Positions 34,630 through 48,400 are shown, numbered from the stretch's first letter. The stretch: DNA of 64,000 bases from Schistocephalus solidus (GCA_017591395.1 WEDG01001471.1:49850-113849); one strand, 5' to 3'. The notes: generated by a model not told the origin, from the letters alone. Made by a program: numbers and translations.

Positions 34630-35460
34630 GGATTCTTGATGCCCAACTTATCCGGAAAAATCTTTACCCGCGTTCTCCTCAATCGCCTCCACAGTCATAT
34701 GGAACATTGTATCCTATTTAAAAAGCAGTGCGTCTTCTGCCGTAATCGAGGTGCCATTGATATGATCTTTGCCACGCGTTATCTGCAGGAGAAATGCCAG
34801 TAGATGTGGATCCATGTCTACCTTCGTGAATCTGAAGAAAGCCTTTGGCACTGTGATTCACGAAGGATTGTGGAACAGCAGGCAGAAATTCGACTGTCCT
34901 GATCGATTCAATCATATAGGGTTTCAGCTATATGATGGCTTTATGGCGCGTGTCACGTACAACGGAGTTATCTTAGCGGCTTTTGGGGCGACCAACGGAG
35001 TGAAGCAGAGCTGCGTCTTTCGCATCATCCCTCCTCAGTTGAATGTTTTATGTCACGTTAATGGACGCCTAGCTTGATGACCGTCCCGGAATATGCATCG
35101 TCTACAGGATAGACAGCCAACTCCTCAGTCGTCGGCGGATGTACGTCCAGTCGCATGTATCCACAACAACCGTCCATGAACTTCTCATTGCCGTTGATTT
35201 CTACCTCAATGTAAGGATAGAAAGACACATACAAATGAACATGAACCTCTTCACCGCGGCCTACAACAGCTTTGGCCTGACCATCAACATGGAGAAAATG
35301 GTGATCATGCGCCATCCGCCTGTCAAAACCACCTACATCAATTTCAATGGTACCCAACTGCAAGCCGTAGACATCACCTACCTAGACATCACCCTCTCTC
35401 ACAGCACCAAATATGTATTGACACCGGGCCCAGATGAAGAGTAAATCAGAGAGTTCGGTA
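34630..35460 (+). pseudogene. RTE-type LINE reverse transcriptase
   Basis: Plus strand in three frames. LSGKIFTRVLLNRLHSHMEH at 34650-34705, CVFCRNRGAIDMIFATRYLQ (34730-34790; usual CGFR..RgT.DmiF), then a 102-codon frame with STFVNLKKAFGTVIHEGLW (palm block 3; D of vDl.KAFDtV changed), FMARVTYNGVILAAF and TNGVKQSCV (from tNGVkQGCvLaP). The last frame (35139-35444) starts QSHVSTTTVHELLIAVDFYL: the catalytic FADD has become IAVD, losing the first Asp. It ends with YINFNGTQLQAVDITYLDIT, typical of the thumb. Pieces between are lost. A dead but recognisable copy. Confidence 0.85.
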
Positions 35461-37779
35461 GGTTACTCGCAAGTCTAATCTCACTAGACTCCAATCCAAA
35501 TCACCGCCTCTGAACGACAATTCTGTGCAGCACACGATGTTCATTGTCGAACGCGACGGTCGAACTTCTTTATTTTTCTTTATTCTATTTTCCTATGAAA
35601 ACATCAAAGGACTCGAGGCTGAATTAACTAAGAAAAGTGTCTGCTCAAATGGGTTTCGCCGTCAATGTGTCATATGATGAGCATAACTTAAAAATGTTTA
35701 GTAAAAGAGATAAGTAGTCTAAAATTATAAATAATCAGTCGCCTTAATTAAAATATCAAGAAAGTATAACAGTGAATCAAATACAACTAGAAAATCAAAG
35801 ATGCAGCCACAATGACAAAATGTAATAGAATAATTGAAAGTTTAACTGGACACGAGGCATTCTTATTTTTTTAGATTAGTTTAAATAGGCAAATATATTT
35901 ATCTTATATAGACAAAACAGGAATTCTAGAGACTTTTTCAGGTTGAGGTTTCCAATCACTATGCAGTGCCGATTCGTTTGATGTTTTAAACGTGTACCTA
36001 GATTCACCGCAGTACAAAAATGCTCGAGCTATACGAGTCATCTATTTTTGGCCTCTCACGTATTCACTGATATGGTAGCATATTGTTGGCCTGTTAAAAA
36101 GCTTACCCATCACAAATGCTGATCACCATCGGCCAAAGGTTTCAGTTGTTATTCGGAAGAGAAACGGCTTTTAATAAGTAAGACACGTGTGGCACTCACA
36201 TCACTTTCTCTTCTTAAGCACCCAATTTCGATGTTGAAATCAAACTAGAACGACCAGAGCTAAAAGGTAACACAATGAATGAAAGAACTAAGCAGCTCAT
36301 CTATGTGTGCCGCGCACTGTCTGTTTCCAGCTCCCCTTATCAACGTATACAGAGAGGGTTGCAGATCTCACGATAGTGAGAGGCCTCACGGTCACATTTG
36401 CAAGGTCAGCTGCTACATCTGGAAATCTGTTTGTTATTAGCGTGTGTACGTTTGAGATGACTGATTACGTAAGGCCTCTCTTTTAATCTACTAAGTAGCC
36501 TTTAGCCACATGAACTGTTAAAAAGTAGATGTAGAAGACTAAAATTTTTGGCCATTTTCATTTGACGGCTACTAATGTTTATTTTAAGGAGGAATATCTT
36601 GCAGATTTCAACGCATATTTAAGATCATGGTAGATATTTGTTGTTGACATAATTCAGCTCGTTTAAATAGAGAATTACAGTACGTTCCCTACCTGATGAA
36701 ATGTCAACCAAACTCCTGAAAGAAGTTCTCAAATTAAACAAATTACTTTATTGGGGTTGTCATATTGACTATCGTGCAGCCTTATCTCAGGATATTTCAG
36801 TCGCTTGAGGATTCCGGCAGTTGATCAAGCTTCTTTCTGACCGCTTGCAAAAAGCATAGCCAGTAAGAAATGGCTACTTATTTCGTATGCACTGTTCTCG
36901 TTGATTTTCGATGGCCATATATATTGAAATATATTTCTCAGAAAATGGGCAGAAACGAATGCATTCTTTTAATCTTTTTGCAGTAAATTAAGCCTTTTTT
37001 AAATGTTATGCTTGAAAAAGGACATCATTTGGTTTTACAAACGTTTCTAAGTTGTCGAATAATTGCTAAACTTACCAGCCGTTACAATGGATTTCAAGGT
37101 TTTCAGACTACGTGCTGCATTCATTTGCAAAGGCGATAACAATTTAATGTACTCTCTATGCATTATGTCCTAGGAACATAACCAAGTTTCTCTATTCACT
37201 GAGTAAGAAATTACATGGTTATCATAAAAGTTTGCAATTTGAGTGGATTATTTTGCATACTTTGTAGGACGGATAGGATGAATTATGAATGAACATTTCA
37301 AAGACTTAAAAATCTCATGATGAGGGACTCCTTTACAACAGGAGGTTGCCCCTTTTTCAGAAACAAAGTTTAACCATATAGTTTTTTAACAAACAAGTAC
37401 AAGAAGGAATATTTTCAAGCAGGTTATCTGAAAAGTATATTTACATTTATAAATGCATCGAAAATAAAAGACAAATGCATACCAAGTAAGTGTTCATGTC
37501 TTACCGCCTATTATTTTTGCAGACAATCAAAAAGGAGCTCGTTCAAAAGCCGACATCCTGACAATATTTTTGGATAAGGCTGCACACGAATCAATATTCC
37601 AACCCTACTTAATTAAGTTGTTCAAGTCAAAAAACATTTCAGAATTTTCGTTTGACATTTACTGTGACGGGTAATCTACGGTAGGTAATGTTTCCCACGA
37701 ATATATACCATAGTATTTGTAAATTACGGCAATGAACTTAGTATATCACTCACGATTTCTGTAACTAAATTGTATTCAG
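35461..37779. other. AT-rich DNA, no recognisable gene
   Basis: 2.3 kb with no domain or repeat partner. A weak LTIFLDKAAHESIFQPYLIK-like reading at about 37555-37615 (plus) faintly recalls palm block 3 of a LINE RT but is too short to call. Confidence 0.5.
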
Positions 37780-38399
37780 CATACCTGCTCTAGATGCATT
37801 ATGGAGTTCCCTGGTAGGTCGATTCATCCTCTTCGTAAACGACGGACGCCAAAAACCGAAGGTCCAAGAACAGCTTGCATGTCTAAACGAACTTTGTCGA
37901 GCCAGGGTTTGAGCTGACCCCCTCTTCGACACCTCCAAATTGGAAGTCGGGCCGGATCAAGGGCATTAAAACTGAACTTGTGAAGAATGTGCCCAAATAA
38001 CCTCAGTCGTCGTTCTCGCGATGATTTGCAGCGAGTGCGGACATTTTCATTTGAGACTTAGTCTGCGTACTTCACTCGTAGGATGGTCTTCAAGCTGTGG
38101 TGGTAAAATGCCTCCAGTTTTCGCTCATCTTCCACGCGTAAAGCCCAGCATTTACAGCCCTAAAGACAGACTGGACAGACGCACGGTAAACGCGAATCTT
38201 TGTGCTAATGGAAATGTCGTGTCTTGTCCACAGGCACTTTTGAAGGTATGAAAAACCCAAAAAGCAGCATCGATTCGGGAGACAATATCAATCTTACGCT
38301 GTTCCTTTGGCAGCAACCTCGCCCGAGGTATTTTAAACTGTCTACTAATTGACAACCTTCAGTCCCGAGGGATGCCTTCTCCTAGGCAGGCATTCAGTT

Positions 38400-39248
38400 T
38401 GAAAACACTTTGGTCTTCCGCACGTTTATGGACAAGCCGATTTAGTGACCTCATTCACCCGTGACACCATAGACTGCAGATCATCAAAGCCTAAAACTAG
38501 TAAGGCGATGTCATCGGCGTAGTCAAGATTAGTCATCCGGCGTCCAGATGCAAGTTTAACACCATCTTCTTCATGCAGGGCCTTCCCAAGAAATCTAGTC
38601 GATAGCGTATTTCAACAGAATGGGCAACAGGATACAAACTCCTCAAACGCCAGACCGAATACTGAGTGGTTTTTAAAGATTGTTATAGGCCAAAACTCGT
38701 GCAGTGGTTGAGCTGTAATCGACCTTAATCATGCTGATGATTTTCGATGGTACACCATCTAGTGCCAATATTCACGATGGACGGAATCGAACGTGGCGGC
38801 AAAGCCGACAAAGCAAACGGCCGTCGGTTGCTGATAACTATGGCGGAATTCAGGGATACACCTTAGCGTGAATATTTTTCCGCGCATCCATGCCCAGCAC
38901 GGAATCTGGCTTGGTTGGGCCTCGTCCTAGAGTCGCACACAACCAAGAGTCAACCGAGTGGACAATAGCAAAGATTTTCGCAGTAACGTCGATAAGACTT
39001 TTTCCACGATAGCTCTCGCATCTCGTCTTATCTCCCTTTTTGTGAAAAGGCCCAAGGATGCCTGAGCCCCAGTCATCTGGAACAACCTCCTCACTACACG
39101 CTTGTTTAATCACTTCATGTAGCCAGGGTGCCAGTGTATCGACACAAGACTTGTAGATTTCAGCGTGTATACCATCCTCTCCAGGTGCCTTGTCATTGCG
39201 CAACTTTCTTTGGCACCAGCGACTTCTCCTACAGTAGGGGGATCGCAT
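38400..39248 (-). pseudogene. Reverse transcriptase of the RTE-type LINE
   Basis: A 132-codon frame (39248-38850) gives NDKAPGEDGIHAEIYKSC, then DTLAPWLHEVIKQACSEEVV and PDDWGSGILGPFHKKGDKTR, CESYRGKSLIDVTAKIFAIV: the standard RTE approach to motif 1 (dgIpaEiYk, W....l.p.fKKGd...c.NYRGisLidv..Ki). Downstream frames are broken, but the catalytic TNLDYADDIALL is intact at 38507-38521 with both aspartates, followed by GFDDLQSMVSRVNEV. Palm block 3 is scrambled. Confidence 0.88.
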
Positions 39249-39879
39249 GACTGCAAAGGCAGGAGAGGAAGGAGACTCCGTTTTAGATGGGAATGAAGGG
39301 GTGCTGGGCTCGGTATTGAAGGTGAGAAGATGCTCGAAGTGCTAATACCAACGCTCGACCTTGGCTGAGTGGTCAACAATAAAGCTGCAATTCACTTCAC
39401 GAACAGAGTAACTCAGTGAAGAGGGTTAACCACTAACTTGGCAGAGAATTTGGTAGTTTTAAAATTTCATCGACCTTTGAGGCCTGCTCCATGGAGGCCG
39501 CTATTTCAGCCCAGTATTTCTTCCGGTCTTCCCTAGCCGATCTTGCCATCACCGTTCGGAGATGGCGGAAGGAAGCATCGTTGCGGGACCTGTCTCTAGC
39601 CGTCTGAGCAGACAACTGTAGGGTTCTTCCGCTGATCCAGTCATTGCGGCGTCGCTGAGTATATACAAGGATTTTCTCAGTTACCTCATAGGGTAATACT
39701 TTCAGTGATGGCCATCATTACTGCCTTTGCCGTCTGCTCGGGTAGTAAATTAGGGCCAGATTTCTCTGTTCAGGGCCTCGGCAGTGCCGAGCAGCCGGAT
39801 TTTGGTGACATCGAGGTGCCTAGCAAGTGACATTATGGGCGCGGAGATAGGTAAACTTTCACGTTTGTACGAACGACGT

Positions 39880-40600
39880 GTTCAGACTCGTAGGCTTTAC
39901 CATTCTCGGCACCACACATCGAGCTGCTATCATGAATTCAGTTGCGGAACCGTGAACTAACTGGGATTTAGTCGGTCTGACTGGCCGTATTACAGTCGTT
40001 TGAATACTGTGTTAGCAGGAGTTTGTTGCGGTGCTGGAAGCACGTGTTCGTGACAAACAGTCGGTTCTGATCAGCAAAGTTCAGCAGTCTCCCCCCATTT
40101 TCATATCGTGAACCAAGACCGAAATGGCCAATAAGATTACTGCTTGTGGGGTCACTACGTCCAGTTCAGCTATTCCAGCCCCCGACAACAATCAGCAGAT
40201 CGCGGCGAGGGAGTCTTTCAACTAACGCCCTCAGCTCCGAGTAAAACGTCTCTTTGTCGTGCTTTTTGGCAGTGGAAATTGGTGCTTGCACGCAGACAAT
40301 AGAGCTGTTTGCGAAGTGACCTTTCAGTCGCACATAGGCTATCTATTCACTGACTCGTTCCCAAGAAAACAGTGCACGGATTGCATGCTGCAAGAGGGCG
40401 ATCGCCACACCATGGCTACCAGAGGAGTCACGAGGGCTACTTTGATATAGAGTGAAGTACGAGTTGGCTCCAGGGATCTTTATTTCCAGAGAACCTGAGT
40501 CAGGGATTCGCACTTTCGAAAGGTAGCACACTTTTACTTTGTACTGATAAAGGTTACGCATCGTTAGACTTTGGGTAACAAAATCCAGGAACGGTCGCAC
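39880..40600 (-). pseudogene. Endonuclease of the RTE-type LINE
   Basis: The frame 40600-40343 reads FLDFVTQSLTMRNLYQYKV, CYLSKVRIPDSGSLEIKIPG, YFTLYQSSPRDSSGSHGVAI, matching l....C.sEtR.p.sG....i...yxlY.Sg..d..G.hGVaIa; the catalytic Glu (sEtR) reads K here. Further down, ALVERLPRRDLLIVVGGWNS corresponds to RrD.l.v.GDwNa, with D changed to G, then TGRSDPTSSNLIGHFGLGSR, NGGRLLNFADQNRLFVTNT and FQHRNKLLLTQYSND (from F.H...H..TW.Snd). Two catalytic positions changed, and several stops. Confidence 0.85.
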
Positions 40601-41099
40601 ATTCCAGCATCTAATACCAAGGGTCCGATTCCAATTGAGTAGTCAAGCTCGCATATTGATCGCCCAAACCACTGAACTAGGGTTGCGGAGCGTGTCGGTT
40701 CCCGCGGACGCCGTAGCATGGATCATAGTACTATAATTGGACATATGTTTCCTGAGGTTCCTTGGAAATTGTGAGTATGGGCGGGTCCCCAACAGCCGCT
40801 TGGATTGTTCGAGGTTGCCTCCTCTAGTTCGTCGACTCAAGAGCCTACCCAAAAGGTAGTGGGGGCAAGCGAAATTATTTAATGGTGGTTCAGAGTCGCG
40901 ATTTCACAGTGCCATCGTCGGGATTAACGGTTTTTTGTAAGGCTTTTGGCGTGCCAGACCTTAGTCTGTCGCTCCTTGGCCGCCCTGCTGCTGTTGGTCC
41001 ACGACTGCTTATTATCCAGACTCGACAGTCTGCTTATTTCGTAGATAACTATCACTGAAGGCCTTTTCATTATCCGCCACCTATGGACGCGCCGAGTAG

Positions 41100-44000
41100 C
41101 CAGTAGCTAGACTAATGGGTAACTCCCTCTTCCCGAGATTACCCATCTTCCATTATGTTTATTTAACGTTTTAATCTGACTCACAATCCCTTTTTTAGGA
41201 CGTGCGCATGTCGTTTACTAACCAACGCTGAGAAGCAATGCTGGCCTTCCAATTTATCTCCCCCGACGAACTCTTGTCAGGTTGTAGAAAAAAAAACTGA
41301 CGCATTCAAAGTTAGAAATAAAAATGGTTTGTTTTGGCTAGCTTTGTCTAAAATAGGCCTACATTTCCGGACCTTTGTACAAAGAACTTTCAGTTCGCTT
41401 AGGCTCAACAATCTCTCAGATAAGACAGTTAAGAATTTCCTGAATATTGTTCTTCCGTTGATTCTTTTTCTTCGATGGTTAATTCAAAGGAAACACTTTG
41501 TTCATTCATTTTGTGTTGATCCAGTTTGTCCATTTTCTGTCAGTATCGGCAGATATATTGATTGGGTCAAACTGGAAACGAATCCTGATGAATGCATAGT
41601 TCGGAGCTTTCGTTTTCTGCCTTCCTCATGAGGTGGTTAAGCTCGTAGATCTAGTGACACGGAAAAAATCTTCAAGTTTATTTCCTGGTTTTCTGATTCT
41701 AATTTAAATATCTTTGTAACTTCTTTTATTTATCAATTTAATTTCAGTTCAATTTACAAAACACGTCATTATACGTGTTACTTTTAACTGAGCTTTCTGA
41801 ACAGCAAGGTCCGCACTATTAATGGCATACCACTAACCTGAACCACTTGGTGCCAAGAAAGTGCGAAAATTAGTACTTTTTGACGTATCAGGTGAGTAAC
41901 CGTTCGCAATAAACTTCGACGGAAGTGACTCTCTGCCCTATGCTCAATTCCAATCATAACAATTCTGGTCTGACGCGTCAGTCCTTCCTAGCATAATGTT
42001 ATCGTATATTGAAACACTAGACATATTCACATTTATTTATTTATTTCTTGCTGGAACTTTTCCGTATTTGAAGTTTTTTATTTTTAAATAAGTTATCTAT
42101 TCTATTTGTCTGCTACTAAGTGTAAGAAGAGACTTTCAAGCCTCATTGCCATGTAGTTGGGGTTCAACGTAATTTCTCAAATTGCTAAGCTACCAGATGT
42201 TTAGTAGATAGAGTTCAGAAAGATGACTGACTGCACTATGAAATAAACTTTAGTGAATATACTAAAAAGCGTATTGTATGTCTCCTTTTTACAGTATTCG
42301 GGAACATGAGATAGAGTATAACTATATTTTTGACCCCCTTAAATAATTAAAAACTCGTTGTTTTAAAGCCGACTAGAACACGAGCGATAAATTTCCTTGT
42401 ACGCTCACAGCAAGCCAGCTTAAATTTATAAGCATACACTGTATCATTCTTCTTGCTACCGGGAGGTGCTATCGAACGCAAAGCAGACCGTGCAAATTAA
42501 TTTTATTAGTCTTATTTAATGTGCATGGTCTGCAATAATTGTTTCTTTAAGGTACCTGAGACACTTCAAGGCAAAACTATTACATAAAATTAGAAATACA
42601 AGTACTGAGCGAAGACACTGAGAGCAACTGGATATTATAGCTAGTTCACTAAAACGAATAAAATTGTTACCGTCTTTTAGGCATGGCATAATTTTATTTA
42701 ATCCTGGCTAAATCTCCGGAAGCATGCTAGTCAAGAACAATAACGTTCAGTTCATCTGTCATCATAAATAGTCAAACGGGCTTGCTAAAGATAAATTAGG
42801 GGCTGCCTTACGTTAAAAAAACTAACATTTATGGATTTTTAAATGCTAACCAGATGGCACTAAAGGATTTTTGAATGAGGAGGATATTTTCAGATTCACT
42901 CCGATGTTCATAGGAAGGATGCAGTTGCAGGTACTGAAAAGTTGTTTTTACGGTGCGTTTATGCTCTGGGAAACCAAAGTGATAGTTTTTTATAAATGAT
43001 TTGCAGTGGATGATTCGGGTAAAATAAAGGTGTCCTTCACCAGTCTACTTTTTGTGCACAATGGCATATGAGCTCCAGGCAAAAGCCTGCGTATTACATC
43101 GTGCAGCAGTATGTGACAAATAATCGAGAAATATTGCTGACAAAGGATAAAAGCACTAGAATGCTCATTTCAGTCTATCTTTTTATTGTTGGTTAGCTCT
43201 CTGCTGGCGTTCGCAACCAAACATTCTTCCTGTAACTCGATGATCGTAGTTAGTCCTGCGATTAAGATATCGCTGATCTGAGGGTCAGACAGCACGGTGT
43301 AAATCTCAGTGTAAATACACACACAAGTTACACACAAGTTACGCCTGAGAACGACCAGGATAAAATTTTATAAAGGTCAACTGACAGTAGCACGTCAGGC
43401 AGAAACGGAAACTTCACCCCATTCGTTTATGCCAGAAATGTTTTTCACCTACTCAAAAATAATTTTGATGGATTAAGTTGTGCATTTATAAAGCCGCTAA
43501 GGTCGAGAGGTACCACGCGATCTGCAACCAAGTTACAGACATTCAGCCTATAATATAGAAATAGAACACGGAACTTGGAATTTATCACGTTATATTACAA
43601 AAATACTGCTGATGATAATTATTTGCAAGGTATTAGAGAAGCCCTACTATGGACCCCCAAAACCGGACGTACCGTATTTCTTTGTTTCTGGCGTAGAGCG
43701 TTTTCTCTTATCCTTTCGTAATTTTCAGCTTTTGGAACACCCTAAATATGTTCGGTTAATGTTATGAGCATATTTTGGAAACAAATATGCAAGCCAATTC
43801 GAATTTCTTAGAAAATTCTGAAGACTATATTACAAAGCATATGAAGACGAAAATCTTTCGTTGTCGTGTTTACGTAAGACAGCTGTTTGATCGTCGTGCA
43901 CGGTAACTTGACAGTCAAAATCATGTCTACTCTAGCGTAGATTTAATACATTTGACTCATATATACAGTAGTTGGTTGATTATATATAATGTTAACCGAA

Positions 44001-44416
44001 ATTTTGAACTGTATTTTTGCTTAGAAAGGATTTCCTCCAGAGTAGTTTTAATAGTGGTTACCATGTAACATGATCCCAAAGATCTTTCCGTCAACACATG
44101 TCACCGGCTAAGATACTCAATAAAAATTACTAAGTAATAAGTATAAATCTGCCACAATGATTTTAGATAATTTTATAAATTCAGCATATTTAATCTCAAA
44201 ATATATTAAACTACTTATCCAACTTTAGTAGTAAGTTATGGCTTCTTTAAAGTTTATGTTGATGAAAGAGTATCTTTCGGTCTTAACAACCATTAGCATT
44301 TTTGAACAAGTTTGAACACGGTCTATATTTGCGCTAACGTTTAAAGTTTCCGACTGGCCTGCTGTACACTTTCTCTGTAAGGGAAAGATATATTGCTCTA
44401 TGGCGTTCGTTTCCAT
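41100..44416. other. AT-rich DNA, no recognisable gene
   Basis: 3.3 kb without domain likeness. A 100-codon plus frame at 41329-41631 is hydrophobic, begins and ends without conserved context, and matches nothing I know. Confidence 0.5.
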
Positions 44417-45427
44417 CAGAGGTCGGCAAACTCCGGCCTTTAGGCCAGATACTGGCCTAGCTAGTATTCCAGTCTGGCCTAACGCCCCCATATTTAATTA
44501 TGAATGGAAACGGCCTAATTGAGTTGTCGCGGTTTTGTTCTCATTCATTACTGCTGGTTGCAGCTCAAGCTGTGGCTCGTGTTTATTTTGAGAACTGATT
44601 TCAGACGCTTGTATGAAACAGAAGCGCCTAACCGGGAGGGATGATAAATGTTGTGTTGTAAACAAGTTCACTCTCTGGTCTCGGTTTCATTCACCTCTAA
44701 TTGGGGTCAATGCGTCTTGTGCGCACGTGTATGTGCTGTGACATGCGAAGAACTTTTATTTAATGGTCGTATTACAGATATCGATAAGCCGCAAATTAAC
44801 CCCAATTACTATGCATAAAGAGCAGAAGCAACGCCCAGCTACAAGTCTCCGGAAGGTTGACTCCGAACATCGTGTCTAAATACCCTAATAGACTGACGAT
44901 TCGTGCCTCCTATGGTGTCCTTGTTGATTGCGAAGAAAATGCATCCCTTCACTGATGCAGACTTTGTAATGGATTGTATACTTGCTGCTGTTGACGTCAT
45001 TTTGCCCGAGTAACACGACGCTTTTAAGGCAATCCCGCTGTCTGCCCGCACTGTGAATCGACGCGTGGAGGACTTGGCCTCTGATGTCTGGTCTTCAATC
45101 TCAACGAAGTTCAAAACTCTTGATATATTTCCCGTGCCAAGCGTGTGATTGCAATGTTTGGCAGCACTTATTCGTGTGAGCAGCTCGTCTCCAAAATGAC
45201 GTTTTGTAAGAACAAGCTGCGCTCTCAACTCACTGACAATCACCTAAATGACATTAGAACCTGATATTTTATCTGTTTCTAAGAGCATGCTACATCATGT
45301 TCCCCATTGATCGTTCTGTATTTCTGAATAATAAACGTTTCCTTGGACACCTTGTTTTTTTCTGGCCTAGTGTGATTTCTTGACCTCCTGAAATGGCCTG
45401 GTAGACCAAAAAGTTTGCCGACCCCTG
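44417..45427 (+). mobile_element. hAT DNA transposon copy with TIRs and 8-bp TSD
   Basis: Left end CAGAGGTCGGCAAACT (44417) and right end agtttgccgacccctg (to 45427) are inverted repeats of 16 bp with one mismatch. They are flanked by gtttccat (44409-44416) and gtttacat (45428-45435), an 8-bp duplication with one mismatch. TIRs starting CAG and 8-bp duplications define hAT elements. The length (1,011 bp) is too short for a full transposase, so the copy is internally deleted and non-autonomous, though it still carries part of a transposase frame. Also notable: several ggcct..aggcc words just inside both ends, possible transposase binding sites. Confidence 0.92.
44890..45290 (+). pseudogene. 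hAT transposase N-terminal remnant (ZBED/GTF2IRD2-like type)
   Basis: The plus strand from ATG 44912 reads MVSLLIAKKMHPFTDADFVM, DCILAAVDVILPE, a stop (45011-45013), then HDAFKAIPLSARTVNRRVED, LASDVWSSISTKFKT. The pattern iAk...pFtdgefi..c......i.p.....f..i.LSa.Tv.RRvedl...l is the segment following the BED zinc finger in the hAT transposases related to vertebrate domesticated ZBED and GTF2IRD2 genes (from memory). Upstream an in-frame part without the zinc finger; downstream the catalytic D and the hATC dimerisation domain are missing. The open 134-codon minus frame over the same DNA is a shadow. Confidence 0.8.
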
Positions 45428-48400
45428 GTTTACATCAAAGCAGTCTGATAAAAGTTTGCAATAGGCGTAAACTATCCGTGTTCTGTATCAGCAGCATCAA
45501 TAACTGTACAAATACGATCGCAAATGAATGGAATTTCATTTTCATAAAACCCTCAGGTTCACATAATCTTCTTAAGTTGGAATTTACCCTTTCTTCATGT
45601 ACAAAATGTGGATTCCAATTATTTTTCCGAAAAATTGCACAGAAAATGTTATTGGGTCCAAAAAATATATCTGAATTTAAAGGGAAATCGAAAATAAATG
45701 GCAAACAGTCGCACTAGATAACTAATCACTTTCGGAAATACGGCCGAAACTAACCCTATAAAAGCTGGCATCATGTTATGACTGAAATTTCTTATAATTA
45801 TGCTGTTATAATCACCCTTATATTTTCAGCCAAGTTATCCTTGCTAGACATGAGCCATGATACCGATACCTTTTATACTATCTTTGCTACCATTAACACA
45901 CAACGCACTATTGCGCACTTCAAAAAAGGAACTTTATCAACACTTGTTATTGACCAACAGTCAATGGCGTGTGCAATTGTGCAGTGATAAATGCTAAGTC
46001 ATCCTCAAACCAAAAGGAACTGCTGCGCTCAAAACTGGTAATGCCGTCTGATGACATGCACTAGACAGAATGTGGTGCTGAAATACTAAGTAAAGGACCC
46101 CTACATGCTTGCGGAACGTTTCAAGCATACGTACAGTGTTCTTGCGACTGGTTACTGCTATGAAAGGGGTGGGAATTAATGTTTGTTCAATGTGGATGCG
46201 GCATTTGGCTCGGTGTTAGATACAAGTCGTGGCTTAAGGAAGGGGCTGTCAAATGGCTCAATATTCATTTATCTTATGAAAAAAGAGACCAACTACAGTG
46301 GTTTTACTTTTAATTTGGCCACTATAGAAGTTAGATTCATGTGAATAATGAGGTTTCTTTCTTGAATATCCATTTGTGTACCTCTAGGATGCAAAATGTT
46401 GAACATCTTGGTCAATGACCCTACGCCGAGAGTTTTCTTTGGTATTATATGTTTGAATGGACAATGAGATAGATGCCGCGCAAATCTTTCGTATTAAAGA
46501 TAACTTCCCGCGCAAGACATCGCTGTGCCATTGATAAGATAGTCGTCCGCGTCTATAGCAAAATATGACTAACGCATAAGGTCAACCGAAAAATATGATT
46601 TTCGTTGAACTTTTTACATTATTTTTGACAGTCTCATTTCAAAATCAGAATTTAAAAGCTATATTTGAAATAGCTTTGGCGCATTTTTTCATCGTACTTC
46701 ACCTTCATATATTCAAGGTCAGGCAGCTGCTTCACAATATCCAGACGTTTCGCAAAATGTCCTTACTTTTGTCAGGTATGAACCCACCAAAATTGGTCTT
46801 AGCTAGAGGCCTATGGTCTTAACTAAGGAACGTAAACAGCACAAACCAAATTACAATTAGAACCAGCACCTCGCGAGAGGTGGCTTGCATAGCCATTTTA
46901 GACAAAATTATTCATCCTCGGCAGACATCCTAGTATGATATTATAAGTAAGTACAATACTAATCACACACGTTTTTAATTCAACAAAAAGTCTATATTCG
47001 TAAGGAAAACATATTTGAACGCTCTTATTTATCTGGAGATTAATGTGCAATACTACAAAGGTAAACTTACACAACGAATGATTGCACAATGCTAAGGTTA
47101 TGCACTCACTCATCCTCACAACACACGCGTATACTGAAACTATAACTTTCAAGTCACAAATTAAGCCTATGTGTACCCACTTACATTTGAGGCGCTGATA
47201 CTGGCGTGACTTGTATTGCGTCCTCTTTCTGTAATGCAGCACATAAGTCAATTTTGAAAATTTTTGATGAAGCACTTGGACAATTTGGTGTTGAAAAATA
47301 TAATTCAATTATTCTTATCTCGTGTTATTGTGATTGAATTCAGGCATGATAAAGCCATAATAATAATTGTCATATAGACACAAAATTGATTTAAATTATA
47401 TAACATATGTAAGTGTCTGTATGACGATGACATGAGTGCTAGTTCAACTGTAACAAAATAACTCTATTGTATCAGGACCAACCACGCATCATAAAGCAGA
47501 GGACAATGACTCGTAAAATATTAATAAATTATTTCCGGAATATTCTTACACACGACTTATACAGTACTTGTATACAAAAGGCAAAAAATATAGGAAATTT
47601 GTTACCTTGATATCCAATGCGACAAACCACAAAGTTACTTTTGACACTTGTCGTATATCCACTTATTCGCGAGCAACTGTCAGAATTCAAAGGCTGTGAT
47701 ACATTACGATTGCTAAATATTTACTATATTTGCTGTTATTTTTTTCTTCTGAAAGTCGAACGAATGGGGCTTTAAAAAATCGGATATACTCCGTTTGTTC
47801 TTCGTTCTATCTGAAGGACGCTCATTCACCAAACCTGGATTGAGTACTTTGTCTCCCATCCTCATATGATTTCGAGGATTCTAAACTATTGTTACGGTTA
47901 CCGTTGCTAGGGTGTGATAAACTCGATTGGCTTATATATTAGAAGTATTCATTTATTCAAGGGTCCAAGAATAATTATAACTTTTTGAACAATTAGGGTA
48001 ATTCAAGAAAACAACTTCTGAATGAAAGTACTTGGCAAGAGTTACCAGAAAATCAGATCGGTATATAATGCGTTAATGTATGACAACTTATAAAATCAGC
48101 CACAATTTGGAAGTGTGCAAAGCCTCCTTGAAATTTTTACAATTTTTTACTGCTTATAGGAATATAAAAATTTGACCTAGGAAAGTATCTCATATGGGAC
48201 GTTTTGAATGAACAGTGTAGAGAAATAAATTGCAAAACAAAATACTGAGGGGATAGAATAGCAAACAGGCAAACGCAAAATAAATGCCAAGTTACTTATA
48301 TAAACCGAACCGAACATACATTGTACAGTAATGCAGAAAGTAAAAAACAATGAATTTTTTGTTCCAATTGGCCTGGCTAGCACCTGCCATGTCGTTCATC

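Larger units (their letters stand above)
37780..40870 (-). mobile_element. RTE-type LINE, nearly complete ORF
   Basis: Minus-strand element with endonuclease (about 40600-39880), linker (39880-39260), RT (39250-38400) and C-terminal region (38400-37790) in the expected order over about 3 kb. GC content is higher than the flanks. Frames change often and stops are frequent. No SINE-like tail or clear 3' end was found near 37780; upstream of 40870 another 200 bp (to about 41100) may be its 5' UTR. Confidence 0.85.

Noticed and set aside
37540..37660. Possible RT palm fragment (LTIFLDKAAH)
   Set aside because: Only about 40 codons, without any other RT motif on the same strand nearby.
41329..41631. 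100-codon hydrophobic plus frame
   Set aside because: No known pattern; likely chance.
44839..45243. 134-codon minus-strand frame inside the hAT element
   Set aside because: The plus strand of the same DNA carries the recognisable transposase pattern, so this is its shadow.
46898..47308. 136-codon minus-strand open frame, the longest in an unassigned region
   Set aside because: No domain, no conserved spacing, composition of AT-rich chance coding; no supporting start context or neighbour.
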